This document shows, in pieces, positions 42,301 through 55,035 of a stretch of 64,000 nt of DNA. Every line of letters begins with the position of its first letter. Within the stretch, counting starts at the first letter, position 1. The position numbers were made by a program, and so were the translations under genes. Below the pieces are notes generated by a model. That model saw only the letters and a list, made by a program, of their open reading frames with translations, searched no databases and had not been told where the DNA came from. The stretch covers positions 112,704,107-112,768,106 of the forward strand of contig CM060954.1 in NCBI GenBank assembly GCA_030765055.1. Reading direction: 5' to 3'. The stretch is from Mantis religiosa. Taxonomy: Eukaryota > Arthropoda > Insecta > Mantodea > Mantidae.

Positions 42301-43525
42301 AGTGTTCTTCAAACGGTGTGCCTCCACTTGACTTGCTTTCACCCTTCGCCATAGTTCTCTGAATAAACTGTGTGCTAAGCTTTCATTGTTCTCATTATAA
42401 TGTCGAGTGTGTAATGAGTGTTTGGCGATAGCAGTGACGGCTTACCATCATGGCTGAAACCCGAATGTTCTTTCTTTTGTTTAAGGAACTCCCCCTCTCA
42501 AATATATATGTACGATTACATATGCAACAACATATAATACTGAATGAAGAAACCGTTATTGCTATCCTTTTGGTGAAATTTGACATTTGAGAAGAAATAC
42601 AGAATCGAAAAACTTTGCGAAAGTATTTAAAAGATAAAATTAAATTTCATGGATCTTAAAGGAACAAAATTTAGCACCTTTGTGATTGCACAATAACGTG
42701 ACGTAATGACTCCTCCAAGAGTATAAATTGAGCTTTATGTTCTTTGAAACTGAACATACCAATGCAGTTTAAATGATGAAAAAACATTTTATAACTCTTT
42801 CCATAGACGCCTCAAATTGTGTTTAATAATTTTAGCTAATTATTCTGCGATTCAATACAAGTTTTATTGTAATAAGTACTTCTTATCCTCCTCTTTGAAA
42901 AACTGACATCTCTAAGAACTTACAACACTTTGGGTCAGTAGTCTCGATAAGCAATCAAACTTTGGATCATAGCACACCCATTACTTGTTGCGGTGAAGAA
43001 GGAAATAAACTGTAATGCTCAAATGTGTGATAGGAAAATTCGTGGATCAAATTATCGAGCCCAATATTCACCTAACGACTAAGGAAAATTTCGAAACTAA
43101 CTTTGGTCAGGTTGGTGGTCTCCGAGAAGCAAGTCGCTCACGCTAGAGTTGCACCACCTCACTGGACTTTATGATAGCTACTTTCTCATGAAATAAAAAT
43201 AAATGCAATAACAACGGAAAGTATTAATGCTATAGATAATTAATTATCACTTTGCCTAGACTTGCAGAGATGCCTTCTTTGGACGTTTCTAACAATATAG
43301 TCTTACAATATCTGAAAATATAATATTGTGCACAAATTATGCATTCACTAGTCACGTTATAAAATTCAGTGATTAATGACGGAAGTTAAACCCTTATCTA
43401 TAGCCCAATACAGTGTGCGAGTTCTGGATCTCATAATGATCAGCTGTGTCAAATATTGCCAGTAAAAAATTATGGAATATGTAACCCATGTGTGGGCGCC
43501 TTTAATTTTACAATAAACAAATGGT
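39393..43525. other. Mostly AT-rich stretch; no convincing gene
   Basis: I see no domain-bearing frame. A 32-bp head fragment of SINE family C is at 39936. The minus-strand frame at 42352-42107 (MAKGESKSSGGTPFEEHLSS...) has a coding-like base composition and could be a small exon, but I recognise no family and cannot support it. Confidence 0.4.
39936..39967 (-). repeat. Head fragment of SINE family C
   Basis: On the minus strand GGCCGCTCCGTGGCTGAGTGG followed by TTAGACCGC matches the tRNA-like head of the family C copy at 43843-44093. The rest is absent. Confidence 0.65.
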
Positions 43526-43755
43526 GCCCGCCTCGATAACGTGATGGTAGCGTGTCTGCCTCACGTTGAAGAGGTCCCGAGTTTGGATCTCGGTCAGGGG
43601 AGTTACCTGGATAAGGGTTTTCCCGTGGGTTTCCTTTATCCTGAAAGACGAATGTCGGATAACTCTAAGCTCTATGGACCCTGGACTCATTTTAGCACCA
43701 TTTCACCCATTCCATTCATCAGTCGATATGACTTAACGTTGGAGTACGTAAATAA
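43526..43755 (+). repeat. SINE family A, copy 5
   Basis: Head GCCCGCCTCGATAACGTGA, B box GAGTTTGGATCTCGG (mutated), body GTTACCTGGATAAGG and 3' end CGTTGGAGTACGTAAATAAC followed by an A-rich tail. Confidence 0.9.
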
Positions 43756-43842
43756 CAAAAAAGAAATGGTTTTATATTGTTACATCGCGTTGCATCATGT
43801 TGCAGCGGTTGCACGATAGCGACGATGATATGCGGCAGTAAA

Positions 43843-44093
43843 AAATGAAATATGTAGTGTTTGACGCCCGCTTTTACTACATACGGCACCGCAGGTAATG
43901 ACATTGTTGATACATGAGATGAAGATGGAGCACCGGCGGAATGAGATGGCGGGGAAAACCGGAGAACCCAGAGAAAAACCTCCCCAGCGCCGTGTTTTCC
44001 ACCACAAATCTCATTTTGCAGTCGCCTGGGATCAAACCCGGGCCGCCTTGGTGAGAGCCAGGCGGCCTAACCACTGAGCCACGGCGCGGCCTG
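43843..44093 (-). repeat. SINE family C, near-complete copy
   Basis: On the minus strand the head GGCCGCGCCGTGGCTCAGTGG has an A-box-like TGGCTCAGTGGTTAGG. A B box GGGTTTGATCCCAGG and a body with AAAACACGGCGCTGG, TTTTTCTCTGGGTTCTCCGG and TCATCTCATGTATCAAC follow. It ends near GCGTCAAACACTACATATTT. The copy at 8238-8418 shares both ends. Confidence 0.88.
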
Positions 44094-46825
44094 GATATGA
44101 TATGCGGCACGTTGACTACCTCGAAGCCTCAAGTTGCGACTATCATTTGTAGCAGGTTTACATTCGGTGCTGATGAGATGATGCAGATGTTATGATGCAC
44201 CAAGTTGTGACATTATTTGTAGCTCCGGTTTGCATGAAATCTTATCTTGATCGTAGTATCGGATACTTGGATTTTGGAACTTGATGTTAGGGAAATAAAG
44301 AAGCTGAAAGCTTTAAGTAAAATCCGAATTTAACTTGATTTGTATTTGAAATCAATACTATTTGATACCGAAATTATGGGTTGCCAGAAGCAAAGAATAA
44401 TGATAGACGTCGAAGGAATGTTGGTCTTTGTGACGACCAAGGCCAGTTTAGTTGGGGAAACTGTTTATAACAATGCCATGAATGAAAGGAACAGTGTCCT
44501 TAGAAGGTTTCTAAAGGAATTGTCACTTGACTTACATGAATAGGGTATTCTTCGGATCGTTTACAATAGCGACCAAAACAGCCACAAAAGGACTTTGTTT
44601 AAAAAGGAATTTGGAGAGTGAAAGTTATATATAAATACACACACGCAGTTGTGGTGAGGAGCACTCTTCGGCGCTTAGCCGATGGAGGCGGGTGCGTGGC
44701 TAGAAAACCATTATAAACATTATCCGGCGTGTAGCCGATATAGGGAAGAGTCAGACGTGAAGCCTATTAGAGTGGTCAACTTGTTCGGTCTTGAATATTT
44801 GTCAGGTCATCAAAATTTATCGAGAAATATAATTAGCATTCAGTCACTATAAACCGTGATTGGTAACCCTCGGTCGGCAGCTTCCATTTCGAGGTTTGAA
44901 ATAAGAAGCAGTGAATAAATAATTTGGAAACGGGCATTCCAGTGTTGTAAAATTTCCTTCTCACACACATCCACGCATACCCTGAGAGAAACCTCATTGC
45001 TCACTATAATATTTGCTTCAAACTGGTGCACAACGAAGAGCAGTGGTAACCTGTGATCGCCATCATTAAAATCAGTTACATATTATACAAATTTAAAACA
45101 ATATTTTTCCTTTTCATAAATTAATACAACTTACCTTCTCTGATTATAAACCAGCCTTTTGCATATATGCAGCACTTCTACACCCGCGTCCGTTCACTTT
45201 GAAATCACGATGCAAAAGACGCTATATTATCCTCTTCGCTTACTCAGTTTTACCTTATCACTATGGTAACTAAATATTATAGTCTAGATCACTTTTTCCT
45301 GTAGCCAATACATTAATTTTGAATTGCGTAATTTTCTGATTTTCCAAATATAAAATCATAAAAACAATTTTCTTTTATAACTTTGTCTTTCTATTTAATT
45401 TATCATTGTTACCATTTATCTAGATTGGATGTTAACATTCATCTTCACCTGTTTGTGACCTACTTTATTCGGTCATGGCCACCGATAACTCGTACCAATT
45501 CAAAACAAAACTCTCATTTTAAATACATCAATATTAATCATAAATGAATAAACTCAGTATCACTCTGGCACTTGACATATTAACATCTGTATCTATGTAT
45601 GCAATTCTGTTACGCTGAAAAAGCATTGAAACTTACGTTTTTAATAGAATTCTTATAACTAGCCATTGGCTTTTTAATACGGTAATTTTTTGAGGAATTA
45701 AAACTATTCCTACGTGATTTTGCTGTTATTTTGATAATTTGACTTTCAAAATGCAATATTGGAGATTTATTTGTCGAATCCTCAATGAAAGGACAGATAG
45801 GTAAAATCCTTCCTTTCACTTTTAATATATACCGAAATACTAACAGCTATGGTTTCTTGTGAGTCTCCGAGGGAAACCAGTTCTTAGTGTGTAGAGATAG
45901 AACGCTTTTAAATCTGTTTCTCGGTGGTGTAAACAGGTACCAGTCTGAGCCCCTATGAGAACTCTTGAATTTTTTCATTCGCTTGAGAATGGTGTAACGG
46001 GCTGTTGAATAAGCGGGATGCACTGAAAATGTCGATGGGCACTCCTCTTAGCACGCTAGCCATCCTCCCACGCCGTACTAGCCGTGACCTGAGCGAAACC
46101 GATACACCGTGCATGTCTTATCCACGCGTTCAAGTCTCCGGTGTAGGTCGCTTGACAACCATTTTCCGCAACTTTAAATTAACGTAATAGATGATATCGG
46201 GGTACTACGTTAAACAATAAGTGACTGTGAATAAGTGTCGTGAGTTCAACATTGTACCGTTAATTGCTGTTATTTAAAACCACCCTGCATTATGTTGACC
46301 TTTTGAGTCACAGTAGAAAGTTTAAGCATTCCTTCTCTTTCCCTTCAGGTGTGGATGAGACTTTAAGGTTACACTTAAGTAGGAGGTTACATGAATCTGA
46401 TAAAACGGAGTATAATAATTGAAAATAGTAATTAATTTAGACACCATACACCTTGAAACTTGTACACGTCTTTTTTCTTTTAAATCTTTGCACCTTGACA
46501 TTTAAGGCTAACACTGACATTTTAGAAGTCAAATACACTATTCCTTCATTATCGACCTGTAATTTTTTATTACGTAAAATCATGATACACATTTGTTAAA
46601 CTTTGAGTCACCTTTCCCTGCTTCGTGTTTTCGGAACATTAGGTTGAATGTGAAAATTGAACAAAACCGAATTTCAGTTATCACTCGTCCTCAAAAAGTT
46701 CAATGTTTTAACTGAGTATAAAACACATATTTTAATACATTTCACTGGAAAACGCACGCAAAATGTCTAAAATTCGTAATACTTGACCAATTGTTAGGCA
46801 ACAATTTTTTTTCATTCTTTTTGTT
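44094..46825. other. Mixed stretch with no recognised gene
   Basis: GC-richer islands at 44640-44760 and 45870-46190 contain short frames (for example 46005-46187) without known motifs. The second island might be an old repeat or a lone exon; I cannot tell. Confidence 0.35.
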
Positions 46826-47060
46826 GTAATTTACGTCCTACAACGTTAAGTCATATCGGATGATGAATGGAATGGGTGAAATGATGTTCAAAGGAGCCCA
46901 GCATCCATAGAGCTTAGAGTTACCCGACATTCGTCTTTCAGGATAAGGGAAAACCCCGGAGAAAACTTATCCAGGTAACTTACCCTAACCGAGATTCAAA
47001 CTCGGGACCTCGTTCAAGAGGTGAGGCAGGCACGCTACCAATTGCGCTACCGAGGCGGGC
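46826..47060 (-). repeat. SINE family A, copy 6
   Basis: On the minus strand: GCCCGCCTCGGTAGCGCAAT head, GAGTTTGAATCTCGG B box, body GTTACCTGGATAAG, 3' end CGTTGTAGGACGTAAATTAC and a tail of A's and C's. Confidence 0.9.
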
Positions 47061-47244
47061 TTTCTCATCCATGGATGGTCCAAATCTTGCGCATTTTCAA
47101 TGCGTATTTTTATATTATATGTACTTCTACCATATTTTTAAATAAGTTCAGCTTTATAATGTCCGACGCTATTTTGTGTTCCTTTATCACCTACCAACAT
47201 TTGGAAGAATTTTTGTGTGACATAGGTGTTAAAAGTAGAATGAG

Positions 47245-47485
47245 AGTGAAACATTTAGTGCCATAACCGGGATTTTAACCACGGAACGTGGAACTTCATT
47301 TGATCGCAAATGAACGTGTCAACATGGGGGTAGGAGATTGAATTTCTTAAGTGACTCACTTTTTCCTGGTAAACCAAAAGGGAATCTTTCATAACTTATC
47401 TCAATGATGGCTTACAGCCTTGGGTATTTTAAGTTCCGGGCTACGTACTTAAGTACCATTAGGTCAATTAATGATATTTATTGAT
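47245..47485 (-). repeat. Repeat family B, older copy
   Basis: Minus-strand sense contains GTTAAAATCCCGGTTATGGC, GGTTTACCAGGAAAAAGTGA upstream of it, and further upstream CATTAATTGACCTAATGG. This is the same module order as in the palindromic composite at 21432, including the unit-junction part, and is more diverged. Confidence 0.75.
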
Positions 47486-49920
47486 TTTTTTTTTCATACA
47501 GTGCATCTGTATGGCAACGTTTCTCATTCACAAATACAAGAAATTGTCAGAACAAACTATGGAACAAGGATCGCTTTCCAGTGCGATAATTTATTATAGT
47601 AAGTTTTCGAAACTTTTGCAGATTTAACTATTTCATTTCACTTTGTTTCGAAATGCCGTTTTACCGTTGTACTTTCTGATGCTTTGGGTGTCTAAGTGTT
47701 AGCATTATAGAACTATAGAAAAGTCTGTTCTCAGTGCTTTCCCTGTGCTCTTCTGTGCGTGCTTCGCTCCGTTCTTTAATCTCAAAAGATTGGTGGCATA
47801 GATATCTTTTGAGCCGTATATTTCACGAAGAACTACAAAAAAGAGAACGAGTTTTAGGGTTCGAAAACTGGAGTGGTCAGAAATACAGCACAAGTTCCCG
47901 CCCATAAAGCAGGACCATGTTAAGAAGAATGTCTGTCTGACGAAAAGTTAGTATCTTTACCAGAATCTCTATTTTTCTAAGGGAATAGACAGTTATTTTT
48001 TGCCAGTTCTTCTTTAGCTCATTATAGTACTCTTTACCAACGCTAGAAGATCATGATGTATCTAAGGGGTTCTCCGCAAATAGAAGCGAGGAAAAACCTA
48101 GAATATTATTTATATGTAGTTACCAATCTCTTTAACCAGGGAATAAAATTCTGGACATCTTTATTTTGAAAATTCTCTCTAAAAACGGACTTCACTCACT
48201 TGGGTTCAGCTATACTCATTTTATTTGTCTCTTTCACATTTGTCTTTATTTTTTGGATGTAAATTGTTTAGATAATCATAGAATTATTTTTTATTTTGCA
48301 GGCGATTTCAAGCAAATTTTAAATGTATCAAAAAATGTGCCTTAAGCCCTTGCAGGTCCCTTTTAAGGTACTTCTGTCAGAATGCTCTTCGTTCAAGTCA
48401 CCTCTTTATGTATTATGAATATGAATATATCGACAAATATTTTCAGCTACAGCTAAGTAAATTGCAGTCCCCTTCAAGCAGCAGCTTGTATATAAATATT
48501 AATTTTGAAATTTGTAATATTAAAACATATTCTTACCATCTAATACATATATTTAGCTTTAAAATTTTCGATGGTCTACTTAAAAATGTTCTAGATTTAT
48601 AAAATTCCAAAACCATCTATAGAGATAAATGGAGCAAGTGATTCTGGTAACTGTTTTATTGTAGTGTACGTACTTAAGATAATATTAATGCATTATCACA
48701 GTAAAAACTACACTTAAAAGTCTTATAAATGCCTAAATCTATTATACCAGCGTAGTTTAGTGGTTTCTCTTGCCATTGTACAAACTTTGAAGCAGCTAGA
48801 AGCCAGTGTTCTAAGCAAAATATAGCAGTGTTTGAACTCATTTTGGAAGTAATAGATACTTTTAGCCTTATGATTATGTTAAAATAGAATAAAATTGTTA
48901 GTAAATTTGTTGCATACCTGAATATAGGAATACTGCAGTGTGATGCCAAAGGGGCCCATAAGAAATAAATGTATATAAAGCTCTGCATCTAAAAGGGTTC
49001 ATATATAGCAGTCTAATTAAACCTATCTGGATATGTGATTGCTCTATTTGGTGCTTAGCTTCAAATACTCAGAAGCAGATAGTCTTCCCAAAATCGAGTT
49101 CATTGGATCATAGCAGATGCTCCTTGATACACTCGCAATATTTCCTTCGTGTTCAGATCACGTGTTCCTACAATTGATTCTACACTACAGTCTTCATCTC
49201 TTCGCCTGTTCACATCCTTTATCAATCATCAGAACTTAATGAATTTCCCAAACATGCCAAAAGAACGACCATAAACCAGGCTGAAGAGAAAATGTCACAC
49301 AAGACTTTTCTGCGTTGCTGTGATATTTTCTTATATATACAGAATTTTAAACTATAAAATGTACAGTGCAGTACAATAAAGTTAATTTTCTGTATATATA
49401 TTAAAATTATTAAAATTGATTAAATAATATCAATACTTTATTATTAGACCTTTTAGGATTTTATAGTCTTTATGGAACTTTTTTCGATAGTTACTATTCG
49501 TTAAAAAAGAAATACTGGACCATCAAGTAAAAGTGATTCAGTTCTGTACAGTGATAATAAAAATTCAGTAAAGAATTCAGACATATTTCACAAGGAATAA
49601 GACGTTGCGGTCCTGTTTCTCCTATTTTTTTTTTTAAAAATTAGAGGAGTCACTGAGCAATTGCATATTAATTTTAAAAGTTCAGGATATTGACATAAAA
49701 CTTGATATATTCGAACAACATTTAGGCAGAATGAAAACAATGCTACTGAATTGTTTTTTTTAAAAAAGCTACCTCCATGGTATGAGGGTCGGGAAAGCAA
49801 GTCTATTTCTCGACATAGTCACAAAAGCAATTCCGATGCTTGTCACATCTTGAGATCAATTTTTGTATTCCTATCTCATATTCAAGCTAAGTGAAGTTTT
49901 GTTACAAATAATTATATTTT
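47486..49920. other. AT-rich stretch, nothing recognised
   Basis: No gene-like frame or repeat end is identified. Confidence 0.45.
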
Positions 49921-49929
49921 GACATATTC

Positions 49930-50090
49930 AAGAGTTCGAATTTTGCTTAGATAAGGTTACCTGGAGGCAATTCTTCCAGGGTTTTACCTTATTTTGAGAA
50001 GGCAAATTTTAGGTAGCTCTAACTCTAGGAACCCCGGCCTATTTTAAGCCTCGTTTCGTCATTTTCACTCAAATGTTAGGGGTTAATTAT
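49930..50090 (+). repeat. Very degenerate SINE, possibly family A
   Basis: Pieces in family A order are recognisable: AGTTCGAATTTTGC, GGTTACCTGGAGGCAATTC, CAGGGTTTTACCTTATTTTG, GGTAGCTCTAACTCTAGGAA and CCGGCCTATTTTAAGC. The head is missing or unreadable. Confidence 0.45.
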
Positions 50091-50285
50091 ACTATCAACA
50101 TTACTAAATGATTAGTAATATAGACCCTGACGCATAAATAGAGAATTAAGGCTACAACAATGATGTTAAGAACACTGGTGCGATTTTCACTTTCAGGTCA
50201 TGAACAAAATAAAGACCAGATATGTAGTAAGCGTGCTAAAAGCTTTATAATCAATAAATTATATTGTAATTAAATGGAAGGAATT

Positions 50286-50360
50286 AAGAATGAATACGGG
50301 CCCAAATAACCTCGTTGTCGACGGGCCCTAAAACACCACTAATCAATCAAGAATGAATAC
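50286..50360 (+). mobile_element. 51-bp retroposed fragment with 12-bp target duplication
   Basis: AAGAATGAATAC stands at 50286-50297 and 50349-50360. Between them lies a 51-bp insert that starts GGGCCCAAATAACC, has CGACGGGCCCTAAAACACC, and ends CTAATCAATC, an (AATC)-type tail. The GC-rich insert in AT-rich DNA with a short-repeat tail and target duplication fits the extreme 3' end of a LINE copied after severe 5' truncation. Confidence 0.78.
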
Positions 50361-52595
50361 ACAATGAATAGCCACCACAATATTTCAATTTAAGCCATAT
50401 TTCCGTAAGTTTAACCTATAGGTGGCAGAGATCAAGAAGACCAAATCACGGTGATAAAGAAATAGCCCATGTTATAATAACATTTGATTGCAAGGGAGTC
50501 TATACTTTGGGTAAACAAAACACACAAAACTTTATCGTGTGATAAACACAGAGAGAAAGAGACAAGGTAAAATATATAGCAGTTAAAGATTTTGTAAACA
50601 TTTTCAAAAGAGTATGGTGTGAAGTCATAGCAGGCAATAAAGCCATGACATAAAATTGAACAATGATGAAAATGGTTCCACATTTTACGGTGTCCTTTCA
50701 AAATGGCATAAAAGACAAGACGGACATGTCTCTTTGGATATAACATTATATCCAAAATCTGCATCTCAAAATAGCTCTCCTGCTATGCACTGCAGGAGAG
50801 GACATCAAAAACATTGTATGACTGCAAATCCTTGAACAGGGGATATTTTCGGCAGTTTATTGCTGGTTTGTTGACGTAACGTTCTGAAAGTTTTTGCGCA
50901 TGTCTTTTGAAATATGGCGTGTACATAATAGTCAGTGTAGAGTAAGCCTTTCTAGTAGGTTAGCAAGGTGTGCTCATGTTGACGGTCTACAGTGTTGTCA
51001 AAGTGATTAAACACAATGTCATCCATAATGATGGAGAAGCTCTCCAATATAACCGTTTTAAGTTCACGAGATGCTATAAAACTTTATTTGGTCTCCAAAA
51101 GATCAAAACAAATTATTCGATCTTCATCGGCGGTGTTGCCAAATGTCTTTCTTTGGTTTATGTTCGTAAACTGTAACGTAACTTACTAAATCTCATCCTG
51201 TCCATATTGCAACATTCGATTATCGATTATGCTTTTTATAAATTAACTTCTGGAATACTTTGCCTTGACATTAGACAATATTTAGTTTTTACGAAGTCCC
51301 AACATAGAAATAAAAAATATGCTGCTATAATCCGTAATATAGTTGACATTGGTCCTTATTTAAAGTTCGTACTCTCTAATCACTTCATGTGAGTTTACCG
51401 TAGAGAATTATTCTTATAACAAAATCAATAATTTTCTGCATTAGCGTGTAATATATGTAAATGAGGACTCCACCCCCACCCCAAAAAATAAAAACTTATT
51501 TAAAAAGAGAAATGTGCATCATTCCTATAACGTTCTATATGTATTAACAGTTTATATAATATGAACTGAATATCGATAAGACTTTAAAAACAGTGACAAA
51601 CTATTGAACAATGTGAACCATTATTAACGTACGATATTTCTCGAAAATGACTCTCGGGACAAAAATTGAAATAAATTGTATGTAGGTCACTTTTTGTGCA
51701 ATTTTTGTCTATATATTAATAACGTTTACCACCTATAAAAGATTACACAAAATTCCTTCTGAATTGAGAAAGCTTTTCAGAAATTGAAGGTAGGCATTTT
51801 GTTCTTCATTTAGATATATGTAATAATTATTATTTTAATAAAATGGGTGAAAACAATTTGAGAAATTAAATGTCTAACAGTCTTCCATGTAAGTTTTGGA
51901 GTTGGGGGAATTTGCTAAAAATGTTCGTGCCGCATCTTAGGAAGATAAATTGAAATCACATGTTTAGTATTTAACCGAATTTTCATTTCTGGGTTATAAT
52001 GTTTATAGAAATAGAGACATGCTGGATCTTTTTCAAACTTGTTTTTATTCAGATAATTGCCAGCGTGTATTTTCGGTGAAATTTCAAGTGATTTTTTTTT
52101 AGTGGAATGCAATACTTTATTTATTTATTATAGATAAGTGGTAGAGAAAGTAACAAAAAACAAAAAAGAAAGAATTCCGCTTATTTCCAATTTCTATCGT
52201 AGATCCTCTCACGGTTCTACCGAGCAGAAAATAAATGATATTATAAGAATATTTCGCTAAAAGTTAATTATGTAATTTATGATAATTAATTCTCTATTTA
52301 GTGGTCTTAGCATATTTTTGTGGAGCCAAGTGTTGGTATGGGTTATGGTTTTTAAATTATAATCAAGGATTAAAGTGATCTTTCTAAAGAAAAAAAATGT
52401 GTATTATAAAAATAACCCAAATACATTTTAAAGAAAATCGATAACGATTTTTATGAAGTAAAATATCACGACAATTCTTCTACCTAACCGGTTTGTTGGG
52501 ACGAGAGAATGTTCTTAAATCGTTCGTAATCTTCAAAAATGGTGTCTTAAGTACGAACTTGTGTTTGGTAAACTAGGTACTTTAATGTCCGATTT
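50361..52595. other. AT-rich stretch, nothing recognised
   Basis: No gene or repeat boundary recognised; frames are short and motif-free. Confidence 0.45.
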
Positions 52596-52598
52596 CTA

Positions 52599-52828
52599 GG
52601 CCGCCTCGGTAGCGTGGTGGTAGCATGTCTCCCTCACGTTCAAGAGGTCCCGAGTTCGTATCTCGGTCAGGGTGAGTTACCTGGATAAGGTTTTTCCGGG
52701 GGTTTCCCTTATCCTGAAAGACGAATGTCGGGTAATTAGCCTCTATGGAACTTGGGCTCATTTCAGCATCATTTCACCCCTTCCATTCATCGTCCGATAT
52801 GACTTAATGTTGGAGGACGTAAATTACA
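52599..52828 (+). repeat. SINE family A, copy 7
   Basis: Head GGCCGCCTCGGTAGCGTGG, B box GAGTTCGTATCTCGG, body GTTACCTGGATAAGG, CTGAAAGACGAATGTCGGG and 3' end TGTTGGAGGACGTAAATTAC, passing into a CA microsatellite. Confidence 0.92.
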
Positions 52829-52847
52829 CACACACACACACACACAC
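52826..52847. repeat. Short (CA)n microsatellite at SINE tail
   Basis: About 11 CA units then AAAAAA, between the family A SINE and the left end of the Harbinger element. Confidence 0.9.
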
Positions 52848-53025
52848 AAAAAAGCCCGATTTCATCAACAGATATTAGGACTTACACGGCTGTTAGTCTG
52901 TATAGCAATAGTTATAAAAACTGCATTCCACCAACAAGCGTTAGCTTAACACTCGTGTTAAATCTCTTGTGAACCTAACATGCCATATTGCTGTTGTTAA
53001 GCCGTTAACAATTGTCAAGTATCAA

Positions 53026-53354
53026 GATGGCAGGCGTGAACGCAGCTTTTGATATCGATTTGCTATATTTAGATCGTCTATATAAATGGCATTCGTAGCA
53101 GAGAACGGTCTTTGAGTAGAAATGATTTTAAGGAGCTATCACATGACTTTCTGCGGAGATATAGACTATCGAAACTAATTATGATGGTTACTGAGGAAGT
53201 AAAAGAGAGGTTAGAATTTGCATCGAATAGGAATATACCGATCTCAACTTTGCTTCAAGTATTAATAACTTTGCAATTTTATAATTCGCTGAATTCTGAG
53301 GATAATACACTGTCCACCTCCCGACTCTCGTCACTTGTCCGCATCTTGTTTTAA
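53026..53354 (+). pseudogene. Harbinger transposase (HARBI1-like nuclease), N-terminal remnant
   Basis: An ATG at 53026 opens MAGVNAAFDIDLLYLDRLYK. A frame disruption near 53087 follows, and then the frame from 53112 continues with SRNDFKELSHDFLRRYRLSK, ASNRNIPISTLLQVLITLQF and Y. A hydrophobic start, the 'F-x-x-R-Y-R-L-S-K' helix and 'R-N-x-P-I-S...Q-x-L-x-T-L-x-F-Y' are the N-terminal signature of HARBI1/PIF transposases. The part after LQFYN no longer resembles the family, and the three acidic catalytic residues are lost, so this is dead. Confidence 0.88.
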
Positions 53355-53560
53355 ATTTTCGTAAGTTGACGAAGTTGCATTCGAATTAAACTCATTTCCA
53401 ATCTTTTCCCACGTCACATCATCTCATTTACATTTACTGCATCCGTCCTCTTATTTTACACAATATACTCATATTTAGTTACTAATTGAAATAGCAATTC
53501 TTTCTCGATTGATGAGAAATTTGTCCCACGACTTCTCTTCTGATTTTGTTTACCCGCCAT
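53318..53560 (-). pseudogene. Harbinger accessory Myb/SANT-like protein, remnant
   Basis: On the minus strand the ATG at 53560 gives MAGKQNQKRSRGTNFSSIEK followed by ELLFQLVTKYEYIV. A stop and then KRTDAVNVNE come next, a frameshift, and TWEKIGNEFNS with YENLK. The pattern 'R-G-x-N-F-(S)-x-x-E-K-x-L-L-x-x-L-V-x-K-Y...N-K-x-T-D-A...W-x-x-I-x-x-x-F-N' is that of the Myb/SANT-like DNA-binding domain encoded by the second gene of Harbinger elements. That protein helps bring the transposase to the DNA ends. At least two lesions make it non-functional. Confidence 0.85.
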
Positions 53561-53792
53561 TTTTTCAGCTGTGTGTACACGAAAATAAAAACGAAAGGGC
53601 ATCGCAGTACGTTCAGAAAATAATACGATTCATCTACAGTCTTCTATATGTGAATATTTACAAGTCTCTCGGCGTAAATACATGAAAACATGTTGATGAA
53701 ATGCAAGAATTTTATCACTTTTGTTAACGCTGTGGCAATTGTTACCTTACATTTGTTAACGTCGATTTTCACATCTGTTGGTGAAATCGGGC

Positions 53793-55035
53793 ATAAAGGT
53801 AAAACAATTTGTTTTACAATTACTACATAAAGTGTTCTAAAAACATAACATTTCAAATCATTTGTAATAGAGATACGCTTTCATTGTATTGGGAATTATC
53901 TCGCAAGACTTTTGCAACAAACACCATTGTTTTAAATGTTCAGTTTAGCCTAACTTTGTGCTTTATCTTGTGCATTGGAATCTTACTTCGAGAGCCTTGC
54001 ATGTGTATGAACTTAAAATTATTTTCAACTCAGAAATGTAATTATTTTAGTATATTCACCATTCATTAATTGTTAATTCTGTGTAACTATAACTTTTATA
54101 TAACTAGTACTATAACTAGTACTTTTGCTAGTGACAATATTTGGTCATCGCAGTTTAACCAACAGCAAGCCAACACTGTACAGAGGGCATGATCTAATAC
54201 GTTTACATAAAACAACGCCTTTGAATGGAAAGACATTAATCATAGTGCCTGACCTTTCGTAGTATGTTATTTTACAGCAATATCTGTTCAATTTTCTTCC
54301 CTGGGCCAGGGATTTGCTTGTATAAGTGGGTGTGACGCAGTGCATGCTTTCCAAGTGTTAGATTAATATCTGAACCTGCCACTAAAGGAAATGTCTCTAT
54401 TAAAATGTGTTTCATACCGCTGTTTTGTTTCTCTTGGTAATAAAGTGTTAAAAAATCGATTCAGTGAAACTAGCCTCTCAATCTAGGATTTGTTTAAAAA
54501 CTTAGACATTTGCACAAAAAAATGTGTAAATAAATGTTCCTAGAACTGGCATTGTTTAGTAAGAGATATTAAGAATTGGCTCAAAGAAGAACATCATAAA
54601 CCTGGCTTAAGATTTCAGGAAAGAACACGATAAAACTATTTATTATGAAAACATGTAAGAAAATAGCAGAACGTTTACTTAAATGTAACAGACAGTTGAT
54701 AACAATTACTCTATTTTACATAAGCTCCAGTGGAAAAGCATTTTAAGAAATGGAAGTGTTTCAGAGTAACTTAGATTATGCAAAAAGAAAGTGAAACAAC
54801 TCAGCGTGCTTTTACACTCTCGTAGAGTTTTAGTTCACAGGAAATACATTGCTTTTTAGAAAATATTTTTAGAATCGAAAAATTTAAAACATGTGTAAGA
54901 CTGTATTCTGTAGTAAAGAATACAGGAATAATACATTTTCCTTAAATATAATAGAAGTAACACAATAAGCCAAAGTTGTCAGAAGAATGGCGGAATAAGC
55001 ACTGTGCTTATTTGGAAAAGACAATGCAAGATTTT
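53793..55035. other. AT-rich stretch, nothing recognised
   Basis: Includes a short direct repeat ATAACTAGTACT near 54102-54124. No gene-like frame with known motifs. Confidence 0.4.

Larger units (their letters stand above)
52854..53792. mobile_element. PIF/Harbinger deletion derivative with both genes decayed
   Basis: Terminal inverted repeats GCCCGATTTCATCAACAGAT (52854-52873) and, inverted, GCCCGATTTCACCAACAGAT (53792-53773) match at 19 of 20 positions. The 939-bp element holds a transposase N-terminal fragment on the plus strand and a Myb/SANT-like protein gene on the minus strand, converging. That two-gene content is diagnostic of PIF/Harbinger transposons. The catalytic DDE region is missing. 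The expected 3-bp target duplication is not clean (AAA left, ATA right). Confidence 0.88.

Noticed and set aside
45870..46190. Host coding exon in a GC-rich island
   Set aside because: No frame with splice sites and no recognisable domain; left as unknown.
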